From NCBI GenBank assembly GCA_034437535.1, contig DAOTTZ010000003.1:1-64000 (forward strand): a DNA stretch of 64,000 bases, given 5' to 3'. The notes below the pieces were generated by a model, which saw only the letters and a list, made by a program, of their open reading frames with translations, was not told the DNA's origin and ran no database searches. Below, in pieces: positions 28,809 through 38,125 of the stretch. The translations under genes and the position numbers were made by a program. The DNA is from J038 sp034437535 (GTDB lineage Bacteria > Chloroflexota > Anaerolineae > Aggregatilineales > Phototrophicaceae). Positions within the stretch are counted from its first letter, which is position 1; the number at the start of each line of letters is the position of its first letter.

Positions 28809-29882
28809 ATGAAAAAGTTTATTAACCACGTCGATGATGTCGTCACCGAGCAGATGAAGGGTATGCTCGCCGCACATCCGGATGCACTTAAAATCAACCT
28901 GGATCCAAAATTTATCACCCGTGCCGATGCGCCGGTCGCCGGTAAAGTCGCCGTCGTCTCCGGCGGGGGGAGCGGCCACGAGCCGATGCATGGCGGGTTC
29001 GTCGGCATAGGTATGCTGGACGCGGCCTGCCCCGGCGAAGTCTTTACCTCCCCCACCCCAGACCAGATGCACGAAGCGGGCAAAGCGGTAGACAGTGGCT
29101 CCGGCGTGTTATTCCTGGTCAAAAATTATACCGGCGACGTGCTGAACTTTGAGACAGCGACCGAAATGCTGGCCGCCGAAGGCATCAAAGTGCAGAGCAT
29201 CCTGGTGGATGATGACGCCGCCGTTAAAGACAGCCTGTATACCGCCGGGCGGCGCGGTGTGGGTAGCACCGTGTTGATCGAAAAAATCGTCGGCGCGGCG
29301 GCAGAAGATGGCTACGACCTGGATAAACTGGCCGACCTGGCCCGCCGGGCCAACATGAACGGGCGGTCTATCGGTGTCGCGTTGACCTCTTGCATCGTGC
29401 CTTCCGCTGGTAAGCCGACCTTTAACCTGCCGGAAGACGAATTCGAATTCGGCATCGGCATTCATGGTGAACCGGGCCGCGAACGCTATAAGATGAAATC
29501 TGCCGACGAAATCGCCGAGATGATGGTCACAGCCGTCGTCGATGACGGGGCCTACACCCGCACCGTCCGTGAGTGGGACAACGATAACAACGACTGGGTG
29601 GAAAAAGAACTGACCGACCCGCCGTTCGCCGCTGGTGATAACGTCATCTGCTTCCTCAACAGCATGGGCGGCACGCCTGTTTCTGAGCTTTACGGATTGT
29701 ACCCCAAGATGGCCGAATTGATCGAAGCCAAGGGGCTTAAGATCGTGCGTAACCTGATCGGCCCGTACATCACAGCCCTGGAAATGCAGGGCGTCTCCTT
29801 GACGCTGATGAAAGTCGATGACGAAATGCTGAAATACTGGGATGCACCGGTCAACACACCGGGCTTACGCTGGGGCGTCTAG
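28809..29882 (+). CDS. dhaK: dihydroxyacetone kinase subunit DhaK
   Basis: A 357-residue substrate-binding subunit of the PEP-dependent dihydroxyacetone kinase. The N-terminal part has VSGGGSGHEPMHGGFVG, which lines the substrate pocket. GIHGEPGRE carries His219, the residue expected to bind dihydroxyacetone covalently. AAGGA lies 7 bases before the ATG. It is the first gene of dhaK-dhaL-dhaM, which converts dihydroxyacetone to its phosphate using phosphoryl groups from PEP. An inverted repeat separates it from dhaL, which may set the ratio of the two subunits. Confidence 0.97.
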   Translation: MKKFINHVDDVVTEQMKGMLAAHPDALKINLDPKFITRADAPVAGKVAVVSGGGSGHEPMHGGFVGIGMLDAACPGEVFTSPTPDQMHEAGKAVDSGSGVLFLVKNYTGDVLNFETATEMLAAEGIKVQSILVDDDAAVKDSLYTAGRRGVGSTVLIEKIVGAAAEDGYDLDKLADLARRANMNGRSIGVALTSCIVPSAGKPTFNLPEDEFEFGIGIHGEPGRERYKMKSADEIAEMMVTAVVDDGAYTRTVREWDNDNNDWVEKELTDPPFAAGDNVICFLNSMGGTPVSELYGLYPKMAELIEAKGLKIVRNLIGPYITALEMQGVSLTLMKVDDEMLKYWDAPVNTPGLRWGV

Positions 29883-29919
29883 GCACCTCGGCAACCACTT
29901 ATACCCAGTTAACCAACCA

Positions 29920-29940
29920 GACCCCACCCCGCGTGGGGTC
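29920..29940 (+). terminator. attenuator-like hairpin between dhaK and dhaL
   Basis: GACCCCAC at 29920-29927 and its exact complement at 29933-29940 flank CCCGC; TCTT follows. It is a weak terminator or mRNA-processing hairpin inside the operon. Confidence 0.5.
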
Positions 29941-29962
29941 TCTTACACAGAAAGGCGAACAC

Positions 29963-30595
29963 ATGCTCAGTAAGGCACACACCATCCAATGGTTACGGCA
30001 ACTGACCGAAGTCTACAAAGAAAACAAAGAATATCTCACCGATCTTGACTCCGCCATCGGGGACGCCGATCATGGGATTAACCTGGCACGCGGTTTTATC
30101 GCGGTGCTGGATAAACTCAAAGGCATGGACGATAAAGACATCGGGACGATGTTCAAGACGACCGGCATCACATTGATTTCCAAAGTGGGTGGGGCCAGCG
30201 GCCCGCTCTATGGCACGTTTTTCATGCGGGCGGCGGTACCGGCAGGCTCTACCGACGAACTGGACGACCAGACCGTGCTGGAAGTCCTCAAGGCCGGGGC
30301 AGAAGGCATCGTCCAGCGGGGCCGGGCGGAAATCGGCGATAAGACCATGGTCGATGTGTGGTCACCAGCCCTGGAAACGCTGGAAGCAGAACTCAACGAC
30401 GGCAAAGACCTGAAGGCCGCACTCCGGGCGATGACAGCCCGCGCCGAAGAAGCGATGCAGGCGACGACCCCGCTCCAGGCGCGTAAAGGCCGGGCCAGTT
30501 ACCTGGGCGAGCGTAGCATCGGGCACCAGGACCCCGGCGCGACCTCCTCCTATCTCATGATTAAGACCCTGAGCGACATTGTCAACGATGATTAG
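29963..30595 (+). CDS. dhaL: dihydroxyacetone kinase ADP-binding subunit DhaL
   Basis: A 210-residue subunit that keeps ADP as a bound cofactor to carry phosphate from DhaM to dihydroxyacetone. SAIGDADHGINLARGF holds the Asp residues that bind the two Mg ions. KVGGASGPLYGTFF and the later LGERSIGHQDPGATSS are the other conserved loops. The ATG at 29963 has AAAGG upstream; the GTG at 29933 would add ten unlikely residues inside the hairpin. Its stop overlaps the start of dhaM by 8 bases. Confidence 0.95.
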   Translation: MLSKAHTIQWLRQLTEVYKENKEYLTDLDSAIGDADHGINLARGFIAVLDKLKGMDDKDIGTMFKTTGITLISKVGGASGPLYGTFFMRAAVPAGSTDELDDQTVLEVLKAGAEGIVQRGRAEIGDKTMVDVWSPALETLEAELNDGKDLKAALRAMTARAEEAMQATTPLQARKGRASYLGERSIGHQDPGATSSYLMIKTLSDIVNDD

Positions 30596-33053
30596 CCTGG
30601 TTCTCGTTTCCCATAGTCGCGCCATCGCAGAAGGCACCCGCGATCTCGTCAACCAGATGACGCAAGGTAAGGTTCCCATCGGGATCGCCGGTGGGATCGA
30701 CGACCCGGATGCCCCACTCGGCACCGATGCAATCTCGGTGAGTGAGGCCATCCAGAAAGTGTATAGCCCGGAAGGCGTGGTCGTGTTGATCGACCTGGGC
30801 AGTGCTTTGATGAGTGCCGAGACCGCGCTGGAGATCATCGACCCAGACCAGCGGGAGAACGTCCGCATTTGCCCGGCCCCCTTGATCGAAGGCGCAGTCG
30901 CCGCCGGGGTACAGGCCAGTGTGGGCGGCACGCTGGAACAAGTCATCTCAGAGGCCATCAATGCGTACCAGGCCAAGAAAAGCCAATTCCTGGATGCCGA
31001 ACCCGAATCGGCGGATATTCTGCCAGAGGAAGGGCCCGGCCCGGTGGTTACCCGCCGGGTGACAATCCCGAATCGCCTGGGGTTACACGCCCGCCCGGCG
31101 GCGCGTTTCGTCGCAATCGCCAACCGCTACGACGCGACCGTCACAATCCGCAGAGGTGACCGCACCGCAAACGCCAAGAGCATCAACCAGGTGGTGACGC
31201 TGGGTGTACAGCAGAACGAAACCATCGAGATCCGCGCCAGTGGTTCATCGGCCAACGCGGTACTGGCCGATCTGCAAACACTCATTGACAACAACCTGGG
31301 CGATGACGAGTCCTTGCCCACCACATCACGCCCCGGCACCGCATCCGCGACGGGTGGCATCCCGGCATCGCCCGGTGTCGCGGTCGGCCCGGCCCTGCGC
31401 TTTGAGCGCACCACGCCCGATGTGCCAGTCATCACGGTTGATGACCCACAGGCGGAATGGACACGGCTGGAAGGCGTTATCAAGACGGTTGACCGTGAAC
31501 TGACCAACCGGCTAGAGACACTCCGCGCACGCGGCCAAAATGCAGAGGCCGAGATCTTCGCCGCCCACCAACTGATCTTGAAAGACCCGGAGTTGCTGGA
31601 AAACGTCGCCGTCCGTGTGCGCCAGGATGCGCTCAATATCGAGGCGGCCTGGAACCAGGCCATCCAGACGCAAGCCGAGCGTTACCGGCAGGTTAACGAC
31701 GAATACATCCAGGCGCGGGCAGATGATGTGCAGGATGTGGGGCGGCAGGTCTTGCTTCGGCTGATGAAAATCGACGCCGAGCCAGTGCAGATCGACCACC
31801 CGGCGATTATCATCGCGGAGACGCTTTCACCGTCCGATACGGTTGATTTCACGCCGGAGGCCGTGCTTGGCATCCTGACGGCTAAAGGGGGCAACACCAG
31901 CCACAGCGCGATTATCGCCCGGTCGCTGGGCATCCCGGCGGTCGTCGGCGTGGGCAATGTGCTAGCCGATGTGCAGACCGGCCAGACCGTCGGGATGGAT
32001 GGGGCCAACGGTGATTATTGGCTAACCCCGGATGAAGCGACCGTCAGCGACCTGAGACAACAAGCCGCAGATTTCCGTGCGGAGCAAGATCAACTGCGGG
32101 AAGCGGCCCGTGAGCCTGCCCAAACAGCAGACGGCCAGCGGGTGATGATCGCGGCGAATATTGGTTCGGCCCGTGATGCCCGCTTGGCTATCGAAGCCGG
32201 GGCGGAAGGCGTCGGGTTATTCCGTACCGAGTTGATCTTCAATGACCGCGCCACCCCCCCCACCGAAGATGAACAAGTCGCCATTTACCGCGAAGTCGGC
32301 GAAATCATGCAGGATCGCCCGGTGATTATCCGCACGCTTGATATTGGCGGCGACAAGCCGGTATCGTATCTCCCGACACACACCGAAGCCAACCCATTTT
32401 TGGGCTGGCGCGGCATCCGGCTGATGCTCGATCACCCGGACGTGTTCAAGACGCAATTACGGGCCATCTTGCGGGCGGCGCAATATGCTGATCTGGCGAT
32501 CATGTTCCCGATGGTCAGCACGATGGAAGAAGTCCGCTCTGCCCGTAACTTAATCGACACGGCTCGTAATGAACTCCGGCTGGAAGATCAAGCTTATCGC
32601 GGCGATATTCCCATCGGCATTATGATCGAAGTACCGGCGGCGGTCGTCATTGCGGATCATCTGGCGCAGATGGTCGATTTCTTCAGCATTGGCACCAACG
32701 ACCTGACGCAGTACCTCATGGCGGCGGATCGCGGTAATGCGCGGGTGAGTAATCTCGTCGATGCGTTGAACCCGGCTGTTCTACGGCTCATCAAGCAGGC
32801 CATAGACGCGGCCCACCGGGCCGGCATCCCGGCGTATATGTGCGGCGAACTGGCGGGGAATCCGCTGGCCGCGCCGTTGCTGGTCGGCATGGGGCTGGAC
32901 GAACTGAGCATGGGGGCCGCCGCCATCCCGTCGATGAAGGCACGGATCGCCACGCTAAAGATGGCCGATGCCCAGGCCATCGTCGATAAGGCCCTGCACC
33001 AACCATCGGCCCAGGCCGTACAAAGCTTACTTTCTAGGCTGAACAAGCAATAG
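30588..33053 (+). CDS. dhaM: DhaM-HPr-Enzyme I fusion, PEP-dependent phosphoryl donor for Dha kinase
   Basis: An 821-residue multidomain phosphotransferase. Residues 1-130 are the EIIA-Man-like DhaM domain with His9 (VSHSRAIAEG). About 150-240 is an HPr domain with His167 (LHARPAARFV). From about 255 to the end is a complete Enzyme I: phospho-His439 (GGNTSHSAIIARS), FRTELIF, DIGGDKPVSYLP, SIGTNDLTQYL and active Cys752 (MCGELAGNP). E. coli DhaM has only a truncated EI domain and needs outside EI. Here every step from PEP to DhaL lies in one chain, so no separate PTS is required. The ATG overlaps the dhaL end; the TTG three codons upstream is less likely. Confidence 0.93.
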   Translation: MISLVLVSHSRAIAEGTRDLVNQMTQGKVPIGIAGGIDDPDAPLGTDAISVSEAIQKVYSPEGVVVLIDLGSALMSAETALEIIDPDQRENVRICPAPLIEGAVAAGVQASVGGTLEQVISEAINAYQAKKSQFLDAEPESADILPEEGPGPVVTRRVTIPNRLGLHARPAARFVAIANRYDATVTIRRGDRTANAKSINQVVTLGVQQNETIEIRASGSSANAVLADLQTLIDNNLGDDESLPTTSRPGTASATGGIPASPGVAVGPALRFERTTPDVPVITVDDPQAEWTRLEGVIKTVDRELTNRLETLRARGQNAEAEIFAAHQLILKDPELLENVAVRVRQDALNIEAAWNQAIQTQAERYRQVNDEYIQARADDVQDVGRQVLLRLMKIDAEPVQIDHPAIIIAETLSPSDTVDFTPEAVLGILTAKGGNTSHSAIIARSLGIPAVVGVGNVLADVQTGQTVGMDGANGDYWLTPDEATVSDLRQQAADFRAEQDQLREAAREPAQTADGQRVMIAANIGSARDARLAIEAGAEGVGLFRTELIFNDRATPPTEDEQVAIYREVGEIMQDRPVIIRTLDIGGDKPVSYLPTHTEANPFLGWRGIRLMLDHPDVFKTQLRAILRAAQYADLAIMFPMVSTMEEVRSARNLIDTARNELRLEDQAYRGDIPIGIMIEVPAAVVIADHLAQMVDFFSIGTNDLTQYLMAADRGNARVSNLVDALNPAVLRLIKQAIDAAHRAGIPAYMCGELAGNPLAAPLLVGMGLDELSMGAAAIPSMKARIATLKMADAQAIVDKALHQPSAQAVQSLLSRLNKQ

Positions 33054-33395
33054 ACAACAAACCCACACGGTGATGGGTCTTACTGGCTCATCACCCTTGC
33101 TTCTGTAGATGAAAGATGCCCCAGTTCAGCCAGCCCTTCTGGCCGCCGGTAACCCAATGACGCAAGCCACGCTTCATAAATCAGGGTTATCCAGCGGAAC
33201 ATTTATAAGACTCTAACCAGCATTGGTGGTTGTGGCAACACAAAATCAAGCATGTTAGGCTTTCTCAAGCTCAATATTATGAAAAATCACAAACAGGCTT
33301 AATCTGATTACAAAGTCTCCCAGGCCATGATTAAAGAAACTTTGATGTGACTGTGGCATGCTAGTGCTGTTTTCAATCATTAAGAAAGTACTCCC
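33054..33395. other. intergenic region after the dha operon
   Basis: About 340 bases without a gene. It holds a hairpin at 33069-33095 (GGTGATG with CATCACC) that may end the dha transcript, then AT-rich sequence that should carry the promoter of the following membrane glycosyltransferase. No clear promoter hexamers or RNA gene were found. Confidence 0.55.
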
Positions 33396-34640
33396 GTGCT
33401 ACAGACGCAAAAATCAACTGGCTTCATCCTGACACGGGCAAACCTGACCTGGTTACCAATCATCACGCTCTGGGTTGTATTCATCGGGTTGTTGTATTAT
33501 TTCATCCGGAGTTCACCCTTCGGCTTGAAAGCTTTCGAAGTGTACTTCGTAGCCGCGGATAACCTGTTCAACGGCATCGAGATGATCTACCAGGGGACCA
33601 ACGGCTGGATTTATCTGTACCCACCGTTACTGGGGCAGATGCTTATGCCGTTAACGATCTTCATGGAATATCAAGCGGCTTCAAATTTCTGGTTAAGCCT
33701 GAACATCGCGCTCTTGCTGATCACATTATTCGTCATGCAACGGTATGCGCCGTTCCGCTGGTCGCGCTGGTTGTGGGTGTTGCCGGTGGTCTTTCTGCCG
33801 GTATGGCAGGCGATGTATATCGGGCAAATTACAATCATTATGCTGGTCCTGCTCACCTGGATATGGGTAGCGGTACGCCAGGGCCACAATCGGCTGGCCG
33901 GGTTCTTGCTGGCAACAGCCGCGTGGATCAAGGTTTTCCCGGGTGTGCTAGTGGTTTATTTCATTTATAAGCGGAATTGGCAACTCTTGATCGGGGCCAT
34001 TGGCGGCGGGCTTTTGTTGCTCCTGGTTCAGGTCCTTCTTTCCGGCCCACAGACGATCATCTCGTTCTTTGAGGTACTTTATGCCCTCTTCAGCCAGGGC
34101 CAACCCAGCGCAACCTATGAGAACTTATCCATCTTCGGCTTTGCGTCACGGTTGTTTCAAGAAAATCATCATGTGCATCCGCTATGGCGGAGCGATACCC
34201 TGTTCATGCTCACCCGCTGGGGGTTGACCGGTGGCATCATCATACTGACCATGCTGACTGTCTATTTTTCCACCAGGCGAAGCCGGCACCACGCCCTTTC
34301 CTGGCGGTTTGACCTGGAATATGGGATGGTCATCCTCACGATTTTATTGCTGGGGTCTACCTTATGGATCTCTGGCTTGCCGCCATTGGTTCTCATCAGC
34401 TTGTTGATTATTCGGCATCGTCGCCACCAGCAGATGCGCCGTGTCCGGTTCTTGTGGTGGCTTGCCTTCGGCCTGATTATGATCCACCAGCCGATCATCG
34501 TGCTGACGACCTTGTTCAACCTAGAAGTCAACGCGACGATATTATCCGTTGGTTTCTTCGGCCTGATGATGGCCTGGGGGCTGATGGCCTGGTTGCTGAT
34601 CTTCGAACCAGAACCCACCCTGGGCTACAATCCGGATTAA
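33396..34640 (+). CDS. GT87-type (DUF2029) membrane glycosyltransferase-like protein
   Basis: A 414-residue integral membrane protein with about ten helices. Its first external loop, AADNLFNGIEMIYQG and IYLYPPLLGQMLMPL, matches the DUF2029/GT87 family. WIKVFPGVLVVYF is another hallmark. Family members are polyprenyl-phosphate-mannose-dependent mannosyltransferases in the cytoplasmic membrane. The GTG at 33396 is the first possible start and has no good ribosome site. Its stop overlaps the end of the convergent GT4 gene by 4 bases. The acceptor is unknown. Confidence 0.8.
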   Translation: MLQTQKSTGFILTRANLTWLPIITLWVVFIGLLYYFIRSSPFGLKAFEVYFVAADNLFNGIEMIYQGTNGWIYLYPPLLGQMLMPLTIFMEYQAASNFWLSLNIALLLITLFVMQRYAPFRWSRWLWVLPVVFLPVWQAMYIGQITIIMLVLLTWIWVAVRQGHNRLAGFLLATAAWIKVFPGVLVVYFIYKRNWQLLIGAIGGGLLLLLVQVLLSGPQTIISFFEVLYALFSQGQPSATYENLSIFGFASRLFQENHHVHPLWRSDTLFMLTRWGLTGGIIILTMLTVYFSTRRSRHHALSWRFDLEYGMVILTILLLGSTLWISGLPPLVLISLLIIRHRRHQQMRRVRFLWWLAFGLIMIHQPIIVLTTLFNLEVNATILSVGFFGLMMAWGLMAWLLIFEPEPTLGYNPD

Positions 34641-35983
34641 GATGATAGATTCTGCCGCATTACGACTGAGCGCGGCGGCGTCAACACACGATCCAGCCGC
34701 AGGTGATAATTCGTCCGTTTGAACACCTGCTTGAAGCGATTGTTCATGATCACCGCTTGGTTATAAAAGCCCTCTAACTGTGACAGCACATTTTCCCAGG
34801 TGCGCGTCTCAACAACCTGACGGGCTTGCCAGCGCATTTGTCGAAGCAGAGCGGGGTTGTCTCGCAGGGTATCAACCGCCGCCGCAAACGCTTGCGCGTC
34901 TGGCTCGACGATAAAGCCGGTCTCCCCTTCCAATACCAGATCGGGTGCCCCGCCCTGGTTAATGACGATAGTCGGCAAGGCCGATGCCATCGCCTCTTGG
35001 ATCACCTGACCGAACGTCTCATTCGGCCCGGTAAATACGAAGACATCGGCACTGGCGAAGGCCGACGATAGATCTTGCCCGAACAGGTAACCGGTGAAGT
35101 GTGTATCTGTTCCTTCGAAAAGTTGCTCCAACCCTTCGCGTTCACCGCCATCGCCCACGATAGTTAAGGCAACCCCCGGCCTCCGGGCGACTTCCAACAA
35201 CAGGTCGATCCTCTTTTCAGTCGCCAGGCGACCGACGTAAAGACACACCAACGAATCTGGATTACGCCCGTTAAGCAGACGATCTCGCCATGCATCACTG
35301 GCGTGATCCGGCGAAAACCGTTCACAATTCACCCCACGCCCCCACTGACGCAGACGCTTATACCCCTGGTAAACCAGCTCATCATGTATGGTCTGTGAGG
35401 GCACCAGCGTTAGATGACAGCCGTTGTGGATATAACGTAACCAGTTCCGGATCACATAACTTGCAATCCGGCCTAGTAAGATCTTCAGGTAGACTTTCGC
35501 GTATCCGGGGAGGTCGGTCTGGTAATTTGCCACCACTGGCACATTCATAAACCGTCCATTCGCCATGCCACTGACGGACATCAACGCCGGGCTGAAGAGA
35601 TGAATCAGATCCGGCTTGAATTGATGTAACTCACGCGCAATGTGTAAGTTTGGCAATGCCATTCGTGTTTCTGGCACACCCGGCACCCCCAGGGAGCGTA
35701 ACGGGATAACCCGCACGCCATCGACCATCAACGGAGAAATATCCGGCGCAAACACCAGCACTTCCCGCCCGGTTTCCTTGAGATACTTCAGCGTGAGATA
35801 AGCCGTTTTCGAGACTCCATCCACCTTGGGCAAGAACGACTCGGTAATCAGTGCCACCCGCTGGATAGGCGCGTGCCCTACCCCTGGAACCGGCAACTTC
35901 AGATTGACTTCTTGACCAAAAACTCGTTCGATTCGTTGTGGGTCGAATGTCTCAAATAATTCCAATAGTCTATGAGCGGCCAT
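34637..35983 (-). CDS. GT4-family glycosyltransferase
   Basis: A 448-residue GT-B enzyme. The N-terminal domain has VALITESFLPKVDGVSKT, and the C-terminal domain has VCLYVGRLATEKRIDLLLE and PNETFGQVIQEAMASALP, including the Glu pair that binds nucleotide-sugar. It resembles mannosyltransferases that work on lipid carriers such as phosphatidylinositol mannoside and mannan. The ATG at 35983 has GGAAGG upstream but overlaps the PHP gene by 85 bases; a TTG at 35896 would remove the overlap. Both start just before the family core, so the exact start is unsure. It probably forms an operon with the PHP gene. Confidence 0.88.
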   Translation of the reverse strand: MAAHRLLELFETFDPQRIERVFGQEVNLKLPVPGVGHAPIQRVALITESFLPKVDGVSKTAYLTLKYLKETGREVLVFAPDISPLMVDGVRVIPLRSLGVPGVPETRMALPNLHIARELHQFKPDLIHLFSPALMSVSGMANGRFMNVPVVANYQTDLPGYAKVYLKILLGRIASYVIRNWLRYIHNGCHLTLVPSQTIHDELVYQGYKRLRQWGRGVNCERFSPDHASDAWRDRLLNGRNPDSLVCLYVGRLATEKRIDLLLEVARRPGVALTIVGDGGEREGLEQLFEGTDTHFTGYLFGQDLSSAFASADVFVFTGPNETFGQVIQEAMASALPTIVINQGGAPDLVLEGETGFIVEPDAQAFAAAVDTLRDNPALLRQMRWQARQVVETRTWENVLSQLEGFYNQAVIMNNRFKQVFKRTNYHLRLDRVLTPPRSVVMRQNLSS

Positions 35984-36609
35984 GCCTTACCTTCCACACT
36001 TGTTTGATGCCTAAGAATTGCCTGACGGAGCGACTCACTGGTCTTGCCGGGGAAATGTGTCACACTGCGGCCAATCGCCCCCAGGGTATGCGCGTCGCTG
36101 TTGCCAACCCCCGGCAAACCAGCCTGATTTGCCAGATAGCGGGCCAACAAATTTAACCCAGGGAACAAAATACCAGCGTTATGAACTTCGATAGCATCGA
36201 AGCCAACATCGGCTAAAGATTGCGGGTTCCGTAAATAATTCAGGATGATGTGCCGAATGCGATCCACGTAAAAATGGCAAGGATGTGCCAGGATCGCCAC
36301 ACCGCCCTGCTCATGGATGGCTTGCACCGTTTCCGCAAAGCTCATACGCGGCGGGATTGGTTCCAGCACCCATAGGCCCAGGACGTGCCCGTGTGCCGTC
36401 GTGATCTCAACACCAGGGATAATATCGAATGAGTAAAGATGCTGGTGCTCATAGGCCCAGCAAGAGGCATCCAACCGATCATGATCGGTGATGGCGATCA
36501 CGTCCAGCGTTTGTTGCACTTGTACATGATCCAAAACTTCTAAGACGGTCGCAACACCATCACTGGCCGATGTATGGATATGAAGGTCTGCGGAACCAAT
36601 AGACGCCAT
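35899..36609 (-). CDS. PHP-domain phosphoesterase
   Basis: A 236-residue metal-dependent phosphoesterase of the PHP family. DLHIHTSASDG (motif I), ITDHDRLD (motif II), GVEITT, LAHPCHF and GNSDAHTLG carry the His and Asp ligands of a trinuclear metal site. Such small PHP proteins hydrolyse nucleotide or sugar phosphates. Its end overlaps the glycosyltransferase that follows, so the two are probably translated together. Removing a phosphate during glycolipid synthesis is a possible role. Confidence 0.9.
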   Translation of the reverse strand: MASIGSADLHIHTSASDGVATVLEVLDHVQVQQTLDVIAITDHDRLDASCWAYEHQHLYSFDIIPGVEITTAHGHVLGLWVLEPIPPRMSFAETVQAIHEQGGVAILAHPCHFYVDRIRHIILNYLRNPQSLADVGFDAIEVHNAGILFPGLNLLARYLANQAGLPGVGNSDAHTLGAIGRSVTHFPGKTSESLRQAILRHQTSVEGKAWPLIDYWNYLRHSTHNESNEFLVKKSI

Positions 36610-36752
36610 GCCTGCTCCTTACACGATACCAATCGACTATGGAGTATAAGGAGCGCGTGATAAGCAATTGCCAACATCAAATTAAAAGTTTAATTTTGTT
36701 GTTTAATCAATTTTATTGTCAAATTATAACATTGTGTAACATCTTTAAATTC

Positions 36753-38000
36753 TCATTTCAATGTGGTTAAGTACACGATGTAAACCAGTACCCGCAGGGC
36801 GCGTTTTTCAAAGGCCGCCGTGTAAACCGGGTTATAATATCGCTTAATCAGCCAGCGAAAGACATTAAATCGTAAGATCAGATTGATTAAATTATGGTCG
36901 GGTTCGGCCAAGACTTGAGGTAACGGTTGGCTTGCATCAGGCCGGCGAAGGCCGGATAAATACAGCGAATGCCAGACCCCGTTGGTCGTATATTCGCCAC
37001 CTTTTAAGCAGGGGTAGAAATTTGCGCGGGCCGCTTCTGAAAACAAATTGTCGAATTGCTCTTGCGTGTATTGCGGCTCTAACCCGACACCCTGAGCGTA
37101 ACTGACGACAAATGCCGGTACGTCGAAGGCATGGTCGGCAATGGTCTGCTCGACGTAACGGTTGTTCTTTTTGCCATCACGAGTCGGTAGCGCGTGGTTC
37201 TCAAATAGCACGTAATCTTGCACCGCCGCCATACGGGTCATATCCAGCCCATAAGTATCGTGGGCGTCAAACTTAGGATCATAAAAGTTTGTGCCGAATT
37301 CCATACCACCCGCGTGGACGACCGCCGCCACCTGAGAGACAAACGCCACGTTTGAATCCACCCGGAAGGCCAGATAACGTTGCGTCAACGCCGGGTCGGC
37401 TTCAAAATCAAGCGGTATATGGCACCCGGTCGCCTGGTAAAAGGCTTGCTGAGCCACCGCAGAGGCATCGCCACAAAAGACAAACGGCGGTATATCCGCT
37501 GGCAGGGGGATACCTAACTGCCCCTGCTGGATGTTATCCATGAAGATGCCGTCAAACCCCAGGCCATACGTCTTACGAACTTTATCCAGGATGTAATCAA
37601 TAAATGCGGGATGATGAATCGAGACGACGCGCCGCCCACGATAGTAGGTAATGTAGCGTCCACGTTCGTCACGTGCCCACCAATCACGGTCTGGGAAGTC
37701 CGCATATACCAGGTTCGGCCCCTGAAGATAAGCATGAACACGTAAACCCAGGGCTTTCATGTCATCTAGCCGGCGTAATATAAACGCATGATCTTCGGCT
37801 TCGACCGCCGGGCTAAACCCCCACGAATATGATACCCAGATGTCTGTGAGACCAAATAAATCTTGTGCTTGTGCCAGATAATCTCGATCATAACAGGTCA
37901 TCAGGCTATCATAATCATGACGCGCATTGAAGTATTTTATGTTGTTCATGCGGATGGTGCCTGGCCCACCCCAATGATACAGCCCAACCCGGTCTAACAT
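36753..38000 (-). CDS. putative glycoside-hydrolase-like TIM-barrel protein
   Basis: A 415-residue protein that I could not place in a named family. Its layout suggests a GH-type barrel: GLRVHAYLQGPNLVYADFPDRDWWARDERGRY (in two parts, residues about 85-120), GFDGIFMDNIQQG, a typical strand-4 catalytic Asp pattern, and later FGTNFYDPKFD and DYVLFENH with a further acidic pair. There is no signal peptide, so it would act in the cytosol unless exported by another path. AAAGGA lies 5 bases before the ATG. Gap 36610-36752 is AT-rich and has no gene. Divergent from the membrane glycosyltransferase at 38126, it may share a promoter region with it. Confidence 0.6.
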   Translation of the reverse strand: MLDRVGLYHWGGPGTIRMNNIKYFNARHDYDSLMTCYDRDYLAQAQDLFGLTDIWVSYSWGFSPAVEAEDHAFILRRLDDMKALGLRVHAYLQGPNLVYADFPDRDWWARDERGRYITYYRGRRVVSIHHPAFIDYILDKVRKTYGLGFDGIFMDNIQQGQLGIPLPADIPPFVFCGDASAVAQQAFYQATGCHIPLDFEADPALTQRYLAFRVDSNVAFVSQVAAVVHAGGMEFGTNFYDPKFDAHDTYGLDMTRMAAVQDYVLFENHALPTRDGKKNNRYVEQTIADHAFDVPAFVVSYAQGVGLEPQYTQEQFDNLFSEAARANFYPCLKGGEYTTNGVWHSLYLSGLRRPDASQPLPQVLAEPDHNLINLILRFNVFRWLIKRYYNPVYTAAFEKRALRVLVYIVYLTTLK

Positions 38001-38125
38001 GAGATTCCTTTAGAACTATAACTGTTGTAATGATTGTTTATCATCAACAAGTGGATTTATCTCGATATTATCCTGTGGTTAAGTCTATGAGGACATTTGG
38101 TTAAACCAGGCCGCACCAGAACGTC

